From Variovorax flavidus (GTDB lineage: Bacteria > Pseudomonadota > Gammaproteobacteria > Burkholderiales > Burkholderiaceae_C), in the NCBI RefSeq assembly GCF_030317145.1, contig NZ_JASZYE010000003.1, positions 310,001 to 374,000 on the forward strand: a stretch of DNA of 64,000 nt, given 5' to 3'. This document shows positions 17,028-27,300 of this stretch, piece by piece. Within the stretch, counting starts at the first letter, position 1, and every line of letters starts with the position of its first letter. Both the position numbers and the translations under genes were made by a program. Under the pieces are notes generated by a model that had not been told where the DNA came from, made no database searches, and saw only the letters and a program-made list of their open reading frames with translations.

Positions 17028-20000
17028 ATGGAACAACAGCCTCTTTCCCCATCATCGCCCGAGGCAACGGCGCTCTCGCTGATCGACCTGTTCGTTCGTT
17101 CGTTCGGCACTGCGTCGCAGGCTTTCCAGACGGGCAGTTCCGCACTGTCTCCAATCCTTGCCTCGAAATGGGCAGAGGAAGCGCGGGCATCCGGATGGCT
17201 CCCGGACACGCTTTTCGTCGCCGCGTGGAGCCTCCTGCAGTCGCGCTGGCTGGGCACCACGGCCGTGGAAGTGCACGAGTCCCTGGCCGACGCCGCGGCG
17301 CCCTCCGGCATGGTCTGCGTCCTGATCCGTTGCGACGCCGAGGCAGCCGCCAGCCGCTGGCTCGCGGAGGTCGACCAGGCCCGTCGCCATGCGGTCACCG
17401 TCGCGACGGCCGATGCGCAGCCTTTTGCCGTGTGGCTTCGCGAGGGCGCGGCCGCCGTCGGCGACCCGGCTCCGATGCTTCAACTGGGTGCCCCGTCGGC
17501 CGGCGCCACGCTCCACTTGACGGCCGCGGCCGCCGCCCTCGAAAGCGCAGCAGCCGAAAGCCTGCTGGCTGCACTGATAGATACGGCATCCGATCTGCTG
17601 GAGCGACCCACGGCCCGCCTGCGCGAGATCCGCACCCTGTCGGCATCCGACCGCCAACGGCAACTGGAAGTCTGGAACGTCCCGCCCAGCGAGTACGACC
17701 CCGCACTCACGGTCCATGCGATGTTCGACCGTCAGGTCGCGGCACGAGGCGACGCCATCGCGTTGATCGGCGAGGACGGCCCCCTGAGCTACCGCGAACT
17801 GGCCGACCGGGCCGAGCGCATGGCACGCAGGCTGCAGGCGCGCGGCGTCCGCGCCGGGGACACGGTGGGCGTGATGCTCGACCGGTCGAGCGCGGCGGTC
17901 GTCGTCCTGCTCGGCATCCTGAAGGCCGGCGCAGTCTACGTACCGGTGCAGCCGGACTTCCCGCCTGATCGCATCGCGTTCATGCTGTCGCATTCCGATG
18001 TCGGGCTGGTCGTGACCCAGGCCGCGCACCGGCAGCTCGTTCCCACGGGACGTGCGCTGCTGTCGATCGACGAGACCATCGACGACGAAGCCTCGCTGCC
18101 GCCTTTCGCGCCCGCGCCGGCCGGCGGCGAATCGGTGGCCTACGTGATGTACACCTCGGGCTCGACCGGCACGCCCAAGGGCATCGAGATCTGCCATCGC
18201 TCGATCCTGCGCCTCGTGGTCGGCGCGCGCTACGTCGAACTCCCGCCCGGCGAAGCCATGCTGCACGCCGCGCCGCTGGGCTTCGATGCCTCCACGCTCG
18301 AACTCTGGGGCCCGCTGCTGAACGGCGGCATCTGCGTGGTCCATGACGAACAGGTGCCGACCGGCGCCGGACTGGCGCGCACGATCGCCCAGCACTCGGT
18401 CAAGACCGCCTGGCTCACGGCCGCGCTCTTCAACGCGGTGGTCGACGACGATCCCGCCCTGCTGGCCGGCCTGCGCCAGCTGCTGACCGGCGGCGAGGCG
18501 CTGTCGGTGCCGCATGTGCGGCGCGCGATGGCCGCGCTGCCCGGGATCACGCTGATCAACGGCTACGGGCCGACCGAATGCACGACCTTCGCGGCCACGC
18601 ACCGCATTCCGCGCGACCTGCCGGCCGACGCGCGCTCCGTGCCGATCGGCCTGCCCATCAACGACACCGCGCTGCGCGTGCTGAGCCCGACGATGGCGAT
18701 GCTGCCCGCCGGCCTCGTCGGCGAGCTTTGCATCGGCGGACGCGGCCTGGCGCGCGGCTACCTGCAACGGCCCGACCTGAGCGCGGAGCGTTTCGTGCGC
18801 GATCCTTTCGGCGGGCCTGATGACCGCCTCTACCGCACCGGCGACCAGGCGCGCTGGCTGCCCGACGGCACCATCGAGTACATCGGCCGAATCGACGGCC
18901 AGGTCAAGATCCGCGGCCATCGCATCGAGACCGGTGAAATCGAGGCCGCGCTGCTCGCGCATCCGGGCATCAAATCCTGCGCGGTCATTGCGCGTGCCGA
19001 CGCGGCCGGCCGGCTTCGGCTGGTGGCCTACCTGGTGGCGCGCAGCGCCGAGGTGCCGTGGACGGCCCTGCGCCAGCACCTCGCCGAGCGCCTTCCCGAA
19101 GCCATGCTGCCTGCGGCGCAGGTCTGGCTCGACCAGCTGCCTGTCACGGTCAACGGCAAGCTCGATCGCCGTGCGCTGCCCGAGCCCCCGAGGCAACGGC
19201 CCGAGCTCGCCCAGACCTTCGAGGAAGCGCGAAGCGACGCAGAGCGCAGGGTGTGTGCAGCCTTCGCCCGCGCCCTGGGCATCGACCAGGTCGGGCGCAA
19301 CGACAACTTCTTCGACCTCGGCGGCGATTCGCTGCTGGTGCTCAAGGTGCTGAAGGATCTGCAGCGCGGCAGCGAACGCCGCCTGTCGACCAACCTGTTC
19401 TTCCGCCAGCCCACGCCCGCAGCGCTGGCCGCCGGCATGCAGGACGGCGAAACCGCCACGCCGCAGCGCGAGGCCTCTCGGCCCGCGCCGCAAGCGACGC
19501 ACGACCTGGAGCCGGTGGCCCTGATCGCCATGGCCGGCCGCTTCCCGGGCGCCGCAGACGTCGAGCAGTTCTGGGACAACCTGATGGCGGGCCGCGAGTC
19601 GATCACCTTCTTCGACGATGCGACGCTGGACGCCGGCGTCAGCGCCGCCTTGCGGGCCGACCCCTCCTACGTGCGCGCGCGCGGCGTGATCGACGACATC
19701 GAACAGTTCGACGCAGCCTTCTTCGGCATCAACCCGAAGGAAGCGGAGTTGATGGACCCGCAGCACCGCGTGTTCCTGGAGATCTGCTGGGAATGCCTCG
19801 AACGCGGCGGCTACGTACCCGACCAGGCGCCCGGCCCGGTGGGCGTGTTCGCCGGCATGTACAACGCCACTTACTTCCAGCGCCACGTGACGGCGCATCC
19901 GGACCTGATCGACATGGTCGGCGAGTTCCAGGTGATGCTCGGCAACGAGAAGGACTACATCACCACCCGCGTGGCGAACAAGCTGAGCCTGACCGGCCCG

Positions 20001-23000
20001 GCCGTGAGCGTGCACACCGCCTGCTCGACCTCGCTGGTCGCGGTGGCGGAGGCCTTCCATGCGCTGCGCACCGGCCAGTGCCGCATGGCGCTCGCGGGCG
20101 GCGCGTCGGTCACCTGCCCGCCACGCAGCGGCTATCTCTACAACGAAGGCTCCATGCTGTCGCCCGACGGCCACACGCGCAGCTTCGATGCCAAGGCCAA
20201 GGGCACGGTGTTCAGCGATGGCGCGACGGTCGTGCTGCTCAAGCGCCTGTCCGACGCCATCGCCGACGGCGACACCATCTATGCCGTGCTGCGCGGCGCG
20301 GCGATCAACAACGACGGCGGCGCGAAGGCCAGCTTCACCGCACCGAGCGTGGATGGACAGGCCGCCGTCATCGAGGCCGCACTGGCGTCGGCGGGCGTCG
20401 AGGCGCGCAGCATCTCCTACGTCGAGACCCACGGCACGGCCACGCCGATGGGCGATCCGATCGAGGTCGAAGGCCTCACGCGCGCCTATGCAGCGCACAC
20501 CGCCGATACCGGCTTCTGCACCATCGGATCGCTGAAGAGCAATGTCGGCCACATGGTCACGGCCGCCGGCGCCGCCGGCCTCATCAAGGCCGCGCTCTCG
20601 TTGCACGCCGAGGCGATCCCCGCCAGCCTGCACTACGAGTCGCCGAACCCCGCCATCGATTTCGACGCCTCGCCCTTCCGCGTCAACGACCAGTTGCGCT
20701 CCTGGCCGCGCGAGGCCACGCCGCGGCGCGCCGGTGTCAGCAGCTTCGGCGTCGGCGGCACCAATGCACACGTCGTCATCGAGGAAGCACCGCTGCGCGC
20801 GCCCTCCGATGCCGCGACCGGTCCGCACCTGCTGACCCTGTCCGCCCGGTCGCCGGCAGCGCTCGCCGCCGCGGCTACCCGGCTGGCGGATCACCTCGAC
20901 GCGCATCGCGATACCGCCTTGGCCGACGTTGCCCACACGCTTCGCGTGGGCCGCAAGCAGTTCGCACATCGCGCCTGCGTCGTCGCCGACTCCCTCGACG
21001 AGGCCGTCTCGGCGCTGCGCACCGCCGACTCGGCTGCACGCGCCAGCGGCTCGGTCAATGCCTGGGTGCCGCAGCCGGTCTTCATGTTCCCCGGCCAGGG
21101 CGCGCAATACGCGGGCATGGGCCGCGCGCTCTACGCCGGCGATGCCGTCTTCCGCGCCGCCTTCGACGATTGCCTGCGGGCCTTCGACGGCGTGCTGGGC
21201 TTCGACCTCCGCGAACGCATGTTCTCGGACGATGCCTCCGCGCTCACCCCCACGTCGGTCACCCAGCCGGCCACCTTCGCGCTCGAATACGCGCTCGCGC
21301 GCCAGCTCATGGCGTTGCAAGTGAGGCCCGCCGCCATGATCGGCCACAGCGTCGGCGAATTCGCCGCCGCCGTGCTGGCCGGCGTGATGCGCATCGAAGA
21401 CGCTGCGCGGCTCGTGGCGCAGCGCGGCGCGCTGATGCAGGCGCTGCCCGCCGGCACGATGCTGTCGGTGCGCCTCGCCGCCGCCGAGCTGCTGCCGCTC
21501 CTGCCCGAAGGCATCTCGCTGGCCGCCGACAACGGGCCGGCCGTCTGCGTCGCCGCCGGTCCGAGCGATGCGATCGAGAACCTGCGCGCCGCTCTGGAGG
21601 CCAAGGGCATCGTCGCCAAGACGTTGCAGACCTCGCACGCCTTCCACTCCGCCATGATGGATGCGGCCGTCGCACCCTTCGAGGCGCTGGTGCGCGAGAC
21701 GGCGCTCGCGGCGCCGAGCCTGCCGATCTATTCGACGCTCACGGGCCGCCTGCTGACCAACGAAGAAGCGACGGACCCGCACTACTGGGCACGGCACCTG
21801 CGCGAAACCGTGCGCTTCTCGCCCGCCGTGCGCGAAGTGCTGGGCCAGCTCGCGCACCCGTTCTTCATCGAGATCGGTCCCCGCAACACCCTGGCGACGC
21901 TGGTGCGCCAGCACGCGACCAAGGCGGTGCCCGCACCCGCCGCATCCCTGCTGCCCGACCCGGCGCAGGGCGAGAGCGCCGCATGGCGGCTCGCCGCCGG
22001 GCGTCTCTGGGCGCAGGGCGTCGAGATCGATCTCGGCGTGCTCGACCCGCGCGAGCGCAAGCATCGCGTGCGCCTGCCCACCTATCCGTTCGAGCGCAAG
22101 CGCTTCTGGGTCGAGATGGCGACGGCTTCGGCCGCGCCGGTCGCGCCCGAGGTGCCTGTTGCGGCTCCTGCTCTTTCTTTCGTCCCTTCCGCTCCTTCCG
22201 CCCCTCTTTCCACATCGATCCCGGAGTTGACAATGACTGTCGCTGCTGTCGCCACATCCGCGCCTCCCGCGCGCCGTGCATCCCTCGTCACGCGTCTGCG
22301 CGAACTCTTCGAGAACCTGTCTGGCGTCGACATGGCCGACGTCGAAGGCGCAGCGCCTTTCGTCGAGATCGGGCTCGACTCGCTCACGCTCACGCAGGCC
22401 GCGCTGCAGGTCAAGAAGAACTTCAAGGTCAACCTCACCTTCCGGCAGCTGATGGAGAGCTATCGCAGCTTCGATGCGCTGGCCGAGTTCCTGGATGCCA
22501 CGCTGCCTCCCGATCCGGTGGCTGCGGTCGCGGCGCCGGTGGCGGCACCCGTAGCGGCGGCGGTGCCGCAACAGGCAGCACCCCTGGCGATGCCCGCCAT
22601 GCCGGCGATCCAGCCCGCGGCCGGCCTGGCCGCCGGCAACGGCACCCTGATGCAGCAGGTCATCGCGCAACAGATGCAATTGATGCAACAGCAACTCGCA
22701 TTGCTGTCGGCGGCGCCGACGGTTCCGGTCAGCCCTGCGCTGCCGGCGCCGGTGGCGGAGCAACCCACGCCCATGGCCACCGCCGCGGCCACGGCGTCCA
22801 ATCCCCCCACGCCGGCTGCTGCCGAGGAGCCCGCCGCGCCCCTGCAGAAGTACGACGTCAAGAAAGCCTTCGGCGCCATCGCCCGCATCCACACGCAGAG
22901 CAAGGAACCGACCGAACGGCAGAAGGCCCGCCTGGCCGCCTTCATGCGGCGCTACGTGGAACGCACGCACAGCAGCAAGGCCTTCACCGAGCGCAATCGC

Positions 23001-24392
23001 CCGCACATGGCCGACCCGCGCGTGGTCAACGGCTTCCGCCCCGCGACCAAGGAGATCACCTACCAGATCGTCATCGAGCGCTCCAAGGGCTCCAGGCTCT
23101 GGGACATCGACGGCAACGAATACGTCGATACGCTCAACGGCTTCGGCATGAACCTCTTCGGCTGGACGCCGGACTTCATCAACGACGCAGTGCGCAAGCA
23201 GCTCGACCTCGGCTACGAGATCGGCCCGCAGCATCCGCTCGCGGCCGACGTCACGCGGCTCCTGTGCGATCTCACCGGCTTCGACCGCGCGGGCCTGTGC
23301 AACACGGGCTCGGAGGCCGTGATGGCCGCGCTGCGCATCGCGCGCACCGTCACCGGCCGCAGCACGGTGGTGCTGTTCACCGGCTCCTACCACGGCACCT
23401 TCGACGAAGTGCTGGTGCGCGCGGGCCGCAATGCCAAGGGCATGTCGGCGGCGCCCGGCGTGCTGCAGGGCATGTTCGGCGACGTCCGGGTGCTCGACTA
23501 CGGCACGCCGGAATCGCTGGAATTCATCCGCGCCAATGCAGACGACCTCGCGGCCGTGCTGGTCGAGCCTGTGCAGAGCCGCCGGCCCGACTTCCAGCCG
23601 CGCGAGTTCCTGCGCGAAGTGCGTGCCATCACGGAGAAGTCCGAAACCTGCCTGATCTTCGACGAGGTCATCACCGGCTTCCGCTGCGACCTGGGTGGCG
23701 CGCAGGCCGTTTTCGGCATCCGTGCCGACCTCGCGACCTACGGCAAGGTGCTCGGCGGCGGCTTCCCGGTCGGCGTGATCGCCGGCAAGCGCACCTACAT
23801 GGACGCACTGGACGGCGGCCCCTGGCAGTACGGCGACGACTCCGTGCCCACCGTGGGCGTGACCTACTTCGCCGGCACCTTCGTGCGGCATCCGCTGGCG
23901 CTGGCCGCATCCAAGGCCGCCCTCGAATTCCTGAAGAAGGACAACAACAAGCTTCAGACGCAGCTCAACCTGCACACCGCGGCCATGGCCGACGAGCTGT
24001 CGGCCTTCTGCCGCGAGGTCGGCGCGCCGGTCGAGATCCGCTACTTCTCGTCGCTATGGCGCGTGAGCTGGCTGGAAGACCACCCACTGCAGGACCTGCT
24101 GTTCGCCATGATGCGCAGCCGCGGCGTGCACATCCTGGACAACTTCCCCTGCTTCATGACGACCGCGCACACGCAGCAGGACATCGCGACCATCAAGTCG
24201 GCGTTCAAGGAATCGATCGCCGAGATGCAGGAGGCCGAGCTGCTGCCGCGCCGCGCGGCGCCGAAGCCGGCCTTCGACCCGTCCCATCCGCCCGTGCCTA
24301 ATGCGCGTCTCGGCCGTGACAAGGACGGCCAGCCCGCATGGTTCGTTCCCGATCCAACCGCCCAAGGCAAATTCACGAAGTTCCAAGCATGA
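17028..24392 (+). CDS. Hybrid NRPS-PKS: A-T-KS-AT-ACP-aminotransferase
   Basis: A 2454-residue megasynthase. Residues 1-215 resemble the tail of a condensation domain but lack HHxxxDG, as in loading modules. Adenylation domain 227-718 has YTSGSTGTPKG; its specificity positions read D420 A421 L424 W462 L486 G488 G512 T520 F521 K711, close to the classical valine code. Carrier Ser768 follows (GGDSL). Ketosynthase 828-1255 has Cys999, His1135 and His1175. Acyltransferase 1350-1640 has GHSVGE (Ser1441) and HAFH, indicating malonyl-CoA. An acyl carrier domain has Ser1785. A glutamate-semialdehyde-type aminotransferase (about 1965-2400) has PLP lysine 2240. There is no KR, DH or ER, so the beta-keto group should be transaminated directly to a beta-amine. 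Its stop overlaps the next gene's start. Confidence 0.93.
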   Translation: MEQQPLSPSSPEATALSLIDLFVRSFGTASQAFQTGSSALSPILASKWAEEARASGWLPDTLFVAAWSLLQSRWLGTTAVEVHESLADAAAPSGMVCVLIRCDAEAAASRWLAEVDQARRHAVTVATADAQPFAVWLREGAAAVGDPAPMLQLGAPSAGATLHLTAAAAALESAAAESLLAALIDTASDLLERPTARLREIRTLSASDRQRQLEVWNVPPSEYDPALTVHAMFDRQVAARGDAIALIGEDGPLSYRELADRAERMARRLQARGVRAGDTVGVMLDRSSAAVVVLLGILKAGAVYVPVQPDFPPDRIAFMLSHSDVGLVVTQAAHRQLVPTGRALLSIDETIDDEASLPPFAPAPAGGESVAYVMYTSGSTGTPKGIEICHRSILRLVVGARYVELPPGEAMLHAAPLGFDASTLELWGPLLNGGICVVHDEQVPTGAGLARTIAQHSVKTAWLTAALFNAVVDDDPALLAGLRQLLTGGEALSVPHVRRAMAALPGITLINGYGPTECTTFAATHRIPRDLPADARSVPIGLPINDTALRVLSPTMAMLPAGLVGELCIGGRGLARGYLQRPDLSAERFVRDPFGGPDDRLYRTGDQARWLPDGTIEYIGRIDGQVKIRGHRIETGEIEAALLAHPGIKSCAVIARADAAGRLRLVAYLVARSAEVPWTALRQHLAERLPEAMLPAAQVWLDQLPVTVNGKLDRRALPEPPRQRPELAQTFEEARSDAERRVCAAFARALGIDQVGRNDNFFDLGGDSLLVLKVLKDLQRGSERRLSTNLFFRQPTPAALAAGMQDGETATPQREASRPAPQATHDLEPVALIAMAGRFPGAADVEQFWDNLMAGRESITFFDDATLDAGVSAALRADPSYVRARGVIDDIEQFDAAFFGINPKEAELMDPQHRVFLEICWECLERGGYVPDQAPGPVGVFAGMYNATYFQRHVTAHPDLIDMVGEFQVMLGNEKDYITTRVANKLSLTGPAVSVHTACSTSLVAVAEAFHALRTGQCRMALAGGASVTCPPRSGYLYNEGSMLSPDGHTRSFDAKAKGTVFSDGATVVLLKRLSDAIADGDTIYAVLRGAAINNDGGAKASFTAPSVDGQAAVIEAALASAGVEARSISYVETHGTATPMGDPIEVEGLTRAYAAHTADTGFCTIGSLKSNVGHMVTAAGAAGLIKAALSLHAEAIPASLHYESPNPAIDFDASPFRVNDQLRSWPREATPRRAGVSSFGVGGTNAHVVIEEAPLRAPSDAATGPHLLTLSARSPAALAAAATRLADHLDAHRDTALADVAHTLRVGRKQFAHRACVVADSLDEAVSALRTADSAARASGSVNAWVPQPVFMFPGQGAQYAGMGRALYAGDAVFRAAFDDCLRAFDGVLGFDLRERMFSDDASALTPTSVTQPATFALEYALARQLMALQVRPAAMIGHSVGEFAAAVLAGVMRIEDAARLVAQRGALMQALPAGTMLSVRLAAAELLPLLPEGISLAADNGPAVCVAAGPSDAIENLRAALEAKGIVAKTLQTSHAFHSAMMDAAVAPFEALVRETALAAPSLPIYSTLTGRLLTNEEATDPHYWARHLRETVRFSPAVREVLGQLAHPFFIEIGPRNTLATLVRQHATKAVPAPAASLLPDPAQGESAAWRLAAGRLWAQGVEIDLGVLDPRERKHRVRLPTYPFERKRFWVEMATASAAPVAPEVPVAAPALSFVPSAPSAPLSTSIPELTMTVAAVATSAPPARRASLVTRLRELFENLSGVDMADVEGAAPFVEIGLDSLTLTQAALQVKKNFKVNLTFRQLMESYRSFDALAEFLDATLPPDPVAAVAAPVAAPVAAAVPQQAAPLAMPAMPAIQPAAGLAAGNGTLMQQVIAQQMQLMQQQLALLSAAPTVPVSPALPAPVAEQPTPMATAAATASNPPTPAAAEEPAAPLQKYDVKKAFGAIARIHTQSKEPTERQKARLAAFMRRYVERTHSSKAFTERNRPHMADPRVVNGFRPATKEITYQIVIERSKGSRLWDIDGNEYVDTLNGFGMNLFGWTPDFINDAVRKQLDLGYEIGPQHPLAADVTRLLCDLTGFDRAGLCNTGSEAVMAALRIARTVTGRSTVVLFTGSYHGTFDEVLVRAGRNAKGMSAAPGVLQGMFGDVRVLDYGTPESLEFIRANADDLAAVLVEPVQSRRPDFQPREFLREVRAITEKSETCLIFDEVITGFRCDLGGAQAVFGIRADLATYGKVLGGGFPVGVIAGKRTYMDALDGGPWQYGDDSVPTVGVTYFAGTFVRHPLALAASKAALEFLKKDNNKLQTQLNLHTAAMADELSAFCREVGAPVEIRYFSSLWRVSWLEDHPLQDLLFAMMRSRGVHILDNFPCFMTTAHTQQDIATIKSAFKESIAEMQEAELLPRRAAPKPAFDPSHPPVPNARLGRDKDGQPAWFVPDPTAQGKFTKFQA

Positions 24393-27300
24393 CCGCAGCC
24401 GTCCTCACCCCCTCCGACGATAGCGCCGTGGACGAGTTCGACCCGTTCGCTGTTGGTCTGATCGAGCGCATCGTCGCGACGACGGAAGCGCAGCGCGAAG
24501 TCTGGCTCGGCGACCAGCTGAGCCCCCAGGCATCGCTGGCCTACAACGAGTCGATGCGGCTTCGCCTCAAGGGCACGCTGGACACGCCCGCTCTCGGCGC
24601 GGCACTGGACCAGCTGGTCGTGCGCCACGAATCGCTGCGATCGACGATCTCGCCCGATGGCACCCAGCTGCTGATCAGCGAGGCTGCACCGGTGCAGATG
24701 GCCCGGCACGACCTGCGGCACCTCGACGCGGCTGCGCAGCAGCGCCGGCTGGAGGAAGACGGGCTTGCCGCCGTGCAGGACCCCTTCCTGCTCGAGAAGG
24801 GTCCGCTCTTCCGCGCCGCGCTCTACCAGCTCTCCCCGACCGACCATGTGCTTGTGATGACCGCGCACCACGCGATCTGCGACGGCTGGTCGTGGGGCGT
24901 CATCACCGAGGATCTCGGCGCGCTCTATGCGGAGCAGACCGGCGCGGGCCCCGCGCTCGAACCGGCCGCGCGCTATTCCGACTACGCCACGTGGGAGGCC
25001 GAGGAAGCGTCGAGCCCCGACATGCAGAAGCACGTCGACTACTGGCTCTCGCGCTATGCCGGCGGCAGCCTGCCGGTGCTGGAGTTGCCGCTCGACCGCC
25101 CGCGGCCTGCCGTGCGCACCTTCAGCTCCTACCGCATCGACCACGTGCTGGACCAGTCGCTGATCGACGGCCTGCGCAAGGTCGGCTCGGTAACGGGCAC
25201 CAGCCTTTTCGCGACGATGTTCAGCGCCTTCGCCGCGACGCTCCACCGGCTGACGGCACAGGACGACCTCGTCGTCGGCATCGCCGCCGCAGGCCAGATG
25301 CCCAGCGACATGCCGGACCTCGTGGGCCATTGCGTGAACCTGCTGCCGATCCGCGTGGCGGTGGACGCGAACGCGCCTTTCGATGCGCTGGCACGCCAGT
25401 CGGGCAGTGCGCTGCTCGATGCCTTCGAACACCAGACGCTGACCTACGGCTCGCTGCTCAAGAAGCTGCCGGTGCCGCGCGACCCAAGCCGGCTGCCGCT
25501 GGTGAACGTGCTGTTCAACGTCGACCGCGATGCGGCGCCCAACGACGGCAACTTCCCGGACCTGAAGGTCGAGCAGAGCACCATCGCGCGCCGCTACGAG
25601 AACTTCGAGCTCTTCCTCAACATCACGCCGGTGGTCGGTGGCATGCAGATGGAGGCGCAATACAACGCCGACCTCTACGACGATGCCACCGTGCGCCGCT
25701 GGCTGGGCATGTACGAATGCCTGCTTCGCGCCGTGGTGAACGATCCGGCGCAAGCGGTCGGCAAGCTGCAGGTGCTGTCGGCCGACGAAGCGCGCGCCAT
25801 CACCGCGCTGCAGCCAGCCCCGACGCCGCTCCAAGGCGATCCGCTGATGCACGCAGGCTTCGTGGCGCATGCGGCCTCCCAGCCCGAGCGGCCGGCCCTG
25901 CGCGACGGCGCGCGGAGCATGAGCTACCGCGAACTCGACGTGCGCTCGAACCGACTGGCGCACGCATTGCGCGCACGCGGCATGGGCCGCGGCCAGCGCG
26001 TCGGCCTGTGCCTGGACCGCGGCACCGACATGTTCGTGGCCCTGCTCGCCGTGCTCAAGAGCGGCGCCGCGTATGTGCCGCTGGACCCCGCCTTCCCGCA
26101 GGCCCGCCTCGACTACTACGCCGAGGATGCGCGCCTGGGCCTGCTGCTGACCGCGTCGTCGATCAGTGCCGCACCGGCCAACTGGTGCGCCGATGCGGCG
26201 CAGCGCGTGTTCCTGCTCGACCGCGAGACCGCCTGGCTCGACGAGCCGGCGACGCCGCTAGCGGCCGGCCCGCAGGACGCGCAGGCCGAGGACACGGCCT
26301 ACGTGATCTACACCTCCGGCTCCACGGGCAAGCCCAAGGGCGTGTGCGTGCCGCACCGCGCGGTGGCGAACCTCATGCAGACCATGCAGCGCGAGCCCGG
26401 CATCACGGCGCAGGACCGCCTGGCCGCCGTGACCACCCTGTCCTTCGACATGGCCGTGCCCGAAGTGATGCTGCCGCTGGCGGCGGGCGCCGAGATCGTG
26501 ATCGTGCAGCGCGAAGTCGCGATGGACGGCAACCGCCTGCGCGGGCTGCTCGAATCCGAATCCATCACCATCCTGCAGGCCACGCCCGGCATGTGGCGGC
26601 TGCTGCTCGATGCGCAATGGTCGGGTGCTCGCGGCTTCCGGGCCTGGATCGGCGCCGAGCCGGTGCCGGCGGACCTCTCGCTCGAACTGCTGGACCGCAG
26701 CTCCGAGCTGTGGAACCTCTATGGCCCCACCGAAACCACCGTGTGGTCGACGGTCTGGCGCATGGAGCGGCCGCGCATCGCGGCGCGCGGCGTCTCGATC
26801 GGCCGGCCGATGGCGAATACCGGCGTCTGGATCCTGGACGGCAACCTGCAGCCCTGCCCCATCGGCGTTCCGGGCGAGATCTGCATCAGCGGCATGGGCG
26901 TGACGCTCGGCTACCTGGATCGCCCCGACCTGACGGCGGAGCGCTTCGTGACCACCGCCATCGACGGCGTGGACACGTTGATCTACCGCAGCGGCGACCG
27001 CGGCCGCTGGCGCAACGACGGCCTGCTGGAACACATGGGCCGCTTCGACTTCCAGGTGAAGGTGCGGGGCTACCGCATCGAACTGGGCGAGATCGAGGCG
27101 CGCTGCAATGAAGCACCCGGCGTGGCCCGCAGCGTGGTCGTCACGCGCGAAGACCAGCCCGGTGACGTGCGCCTGGTGGCCTACCTCGCGAACTCCCCCG
27201 GCGCGAGCGTCGACCTCGCGGCACTGGACCGCCATCTGCGCAGCCGCCTGCCGCAATACATGGTGCCGCAGCACGTCGTCACGCTCGACGCCATCCCGCT

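Noticed and set aside
17052..23975. Very long minus-strand open frame opposite the NRPS-PKS gene (about 2300 codons).
   Set aside because: It is a shadow of the GC-rich, strongly biased plus-strand gene. It is His/Arg-rich, low complexity and has no domain motifs.
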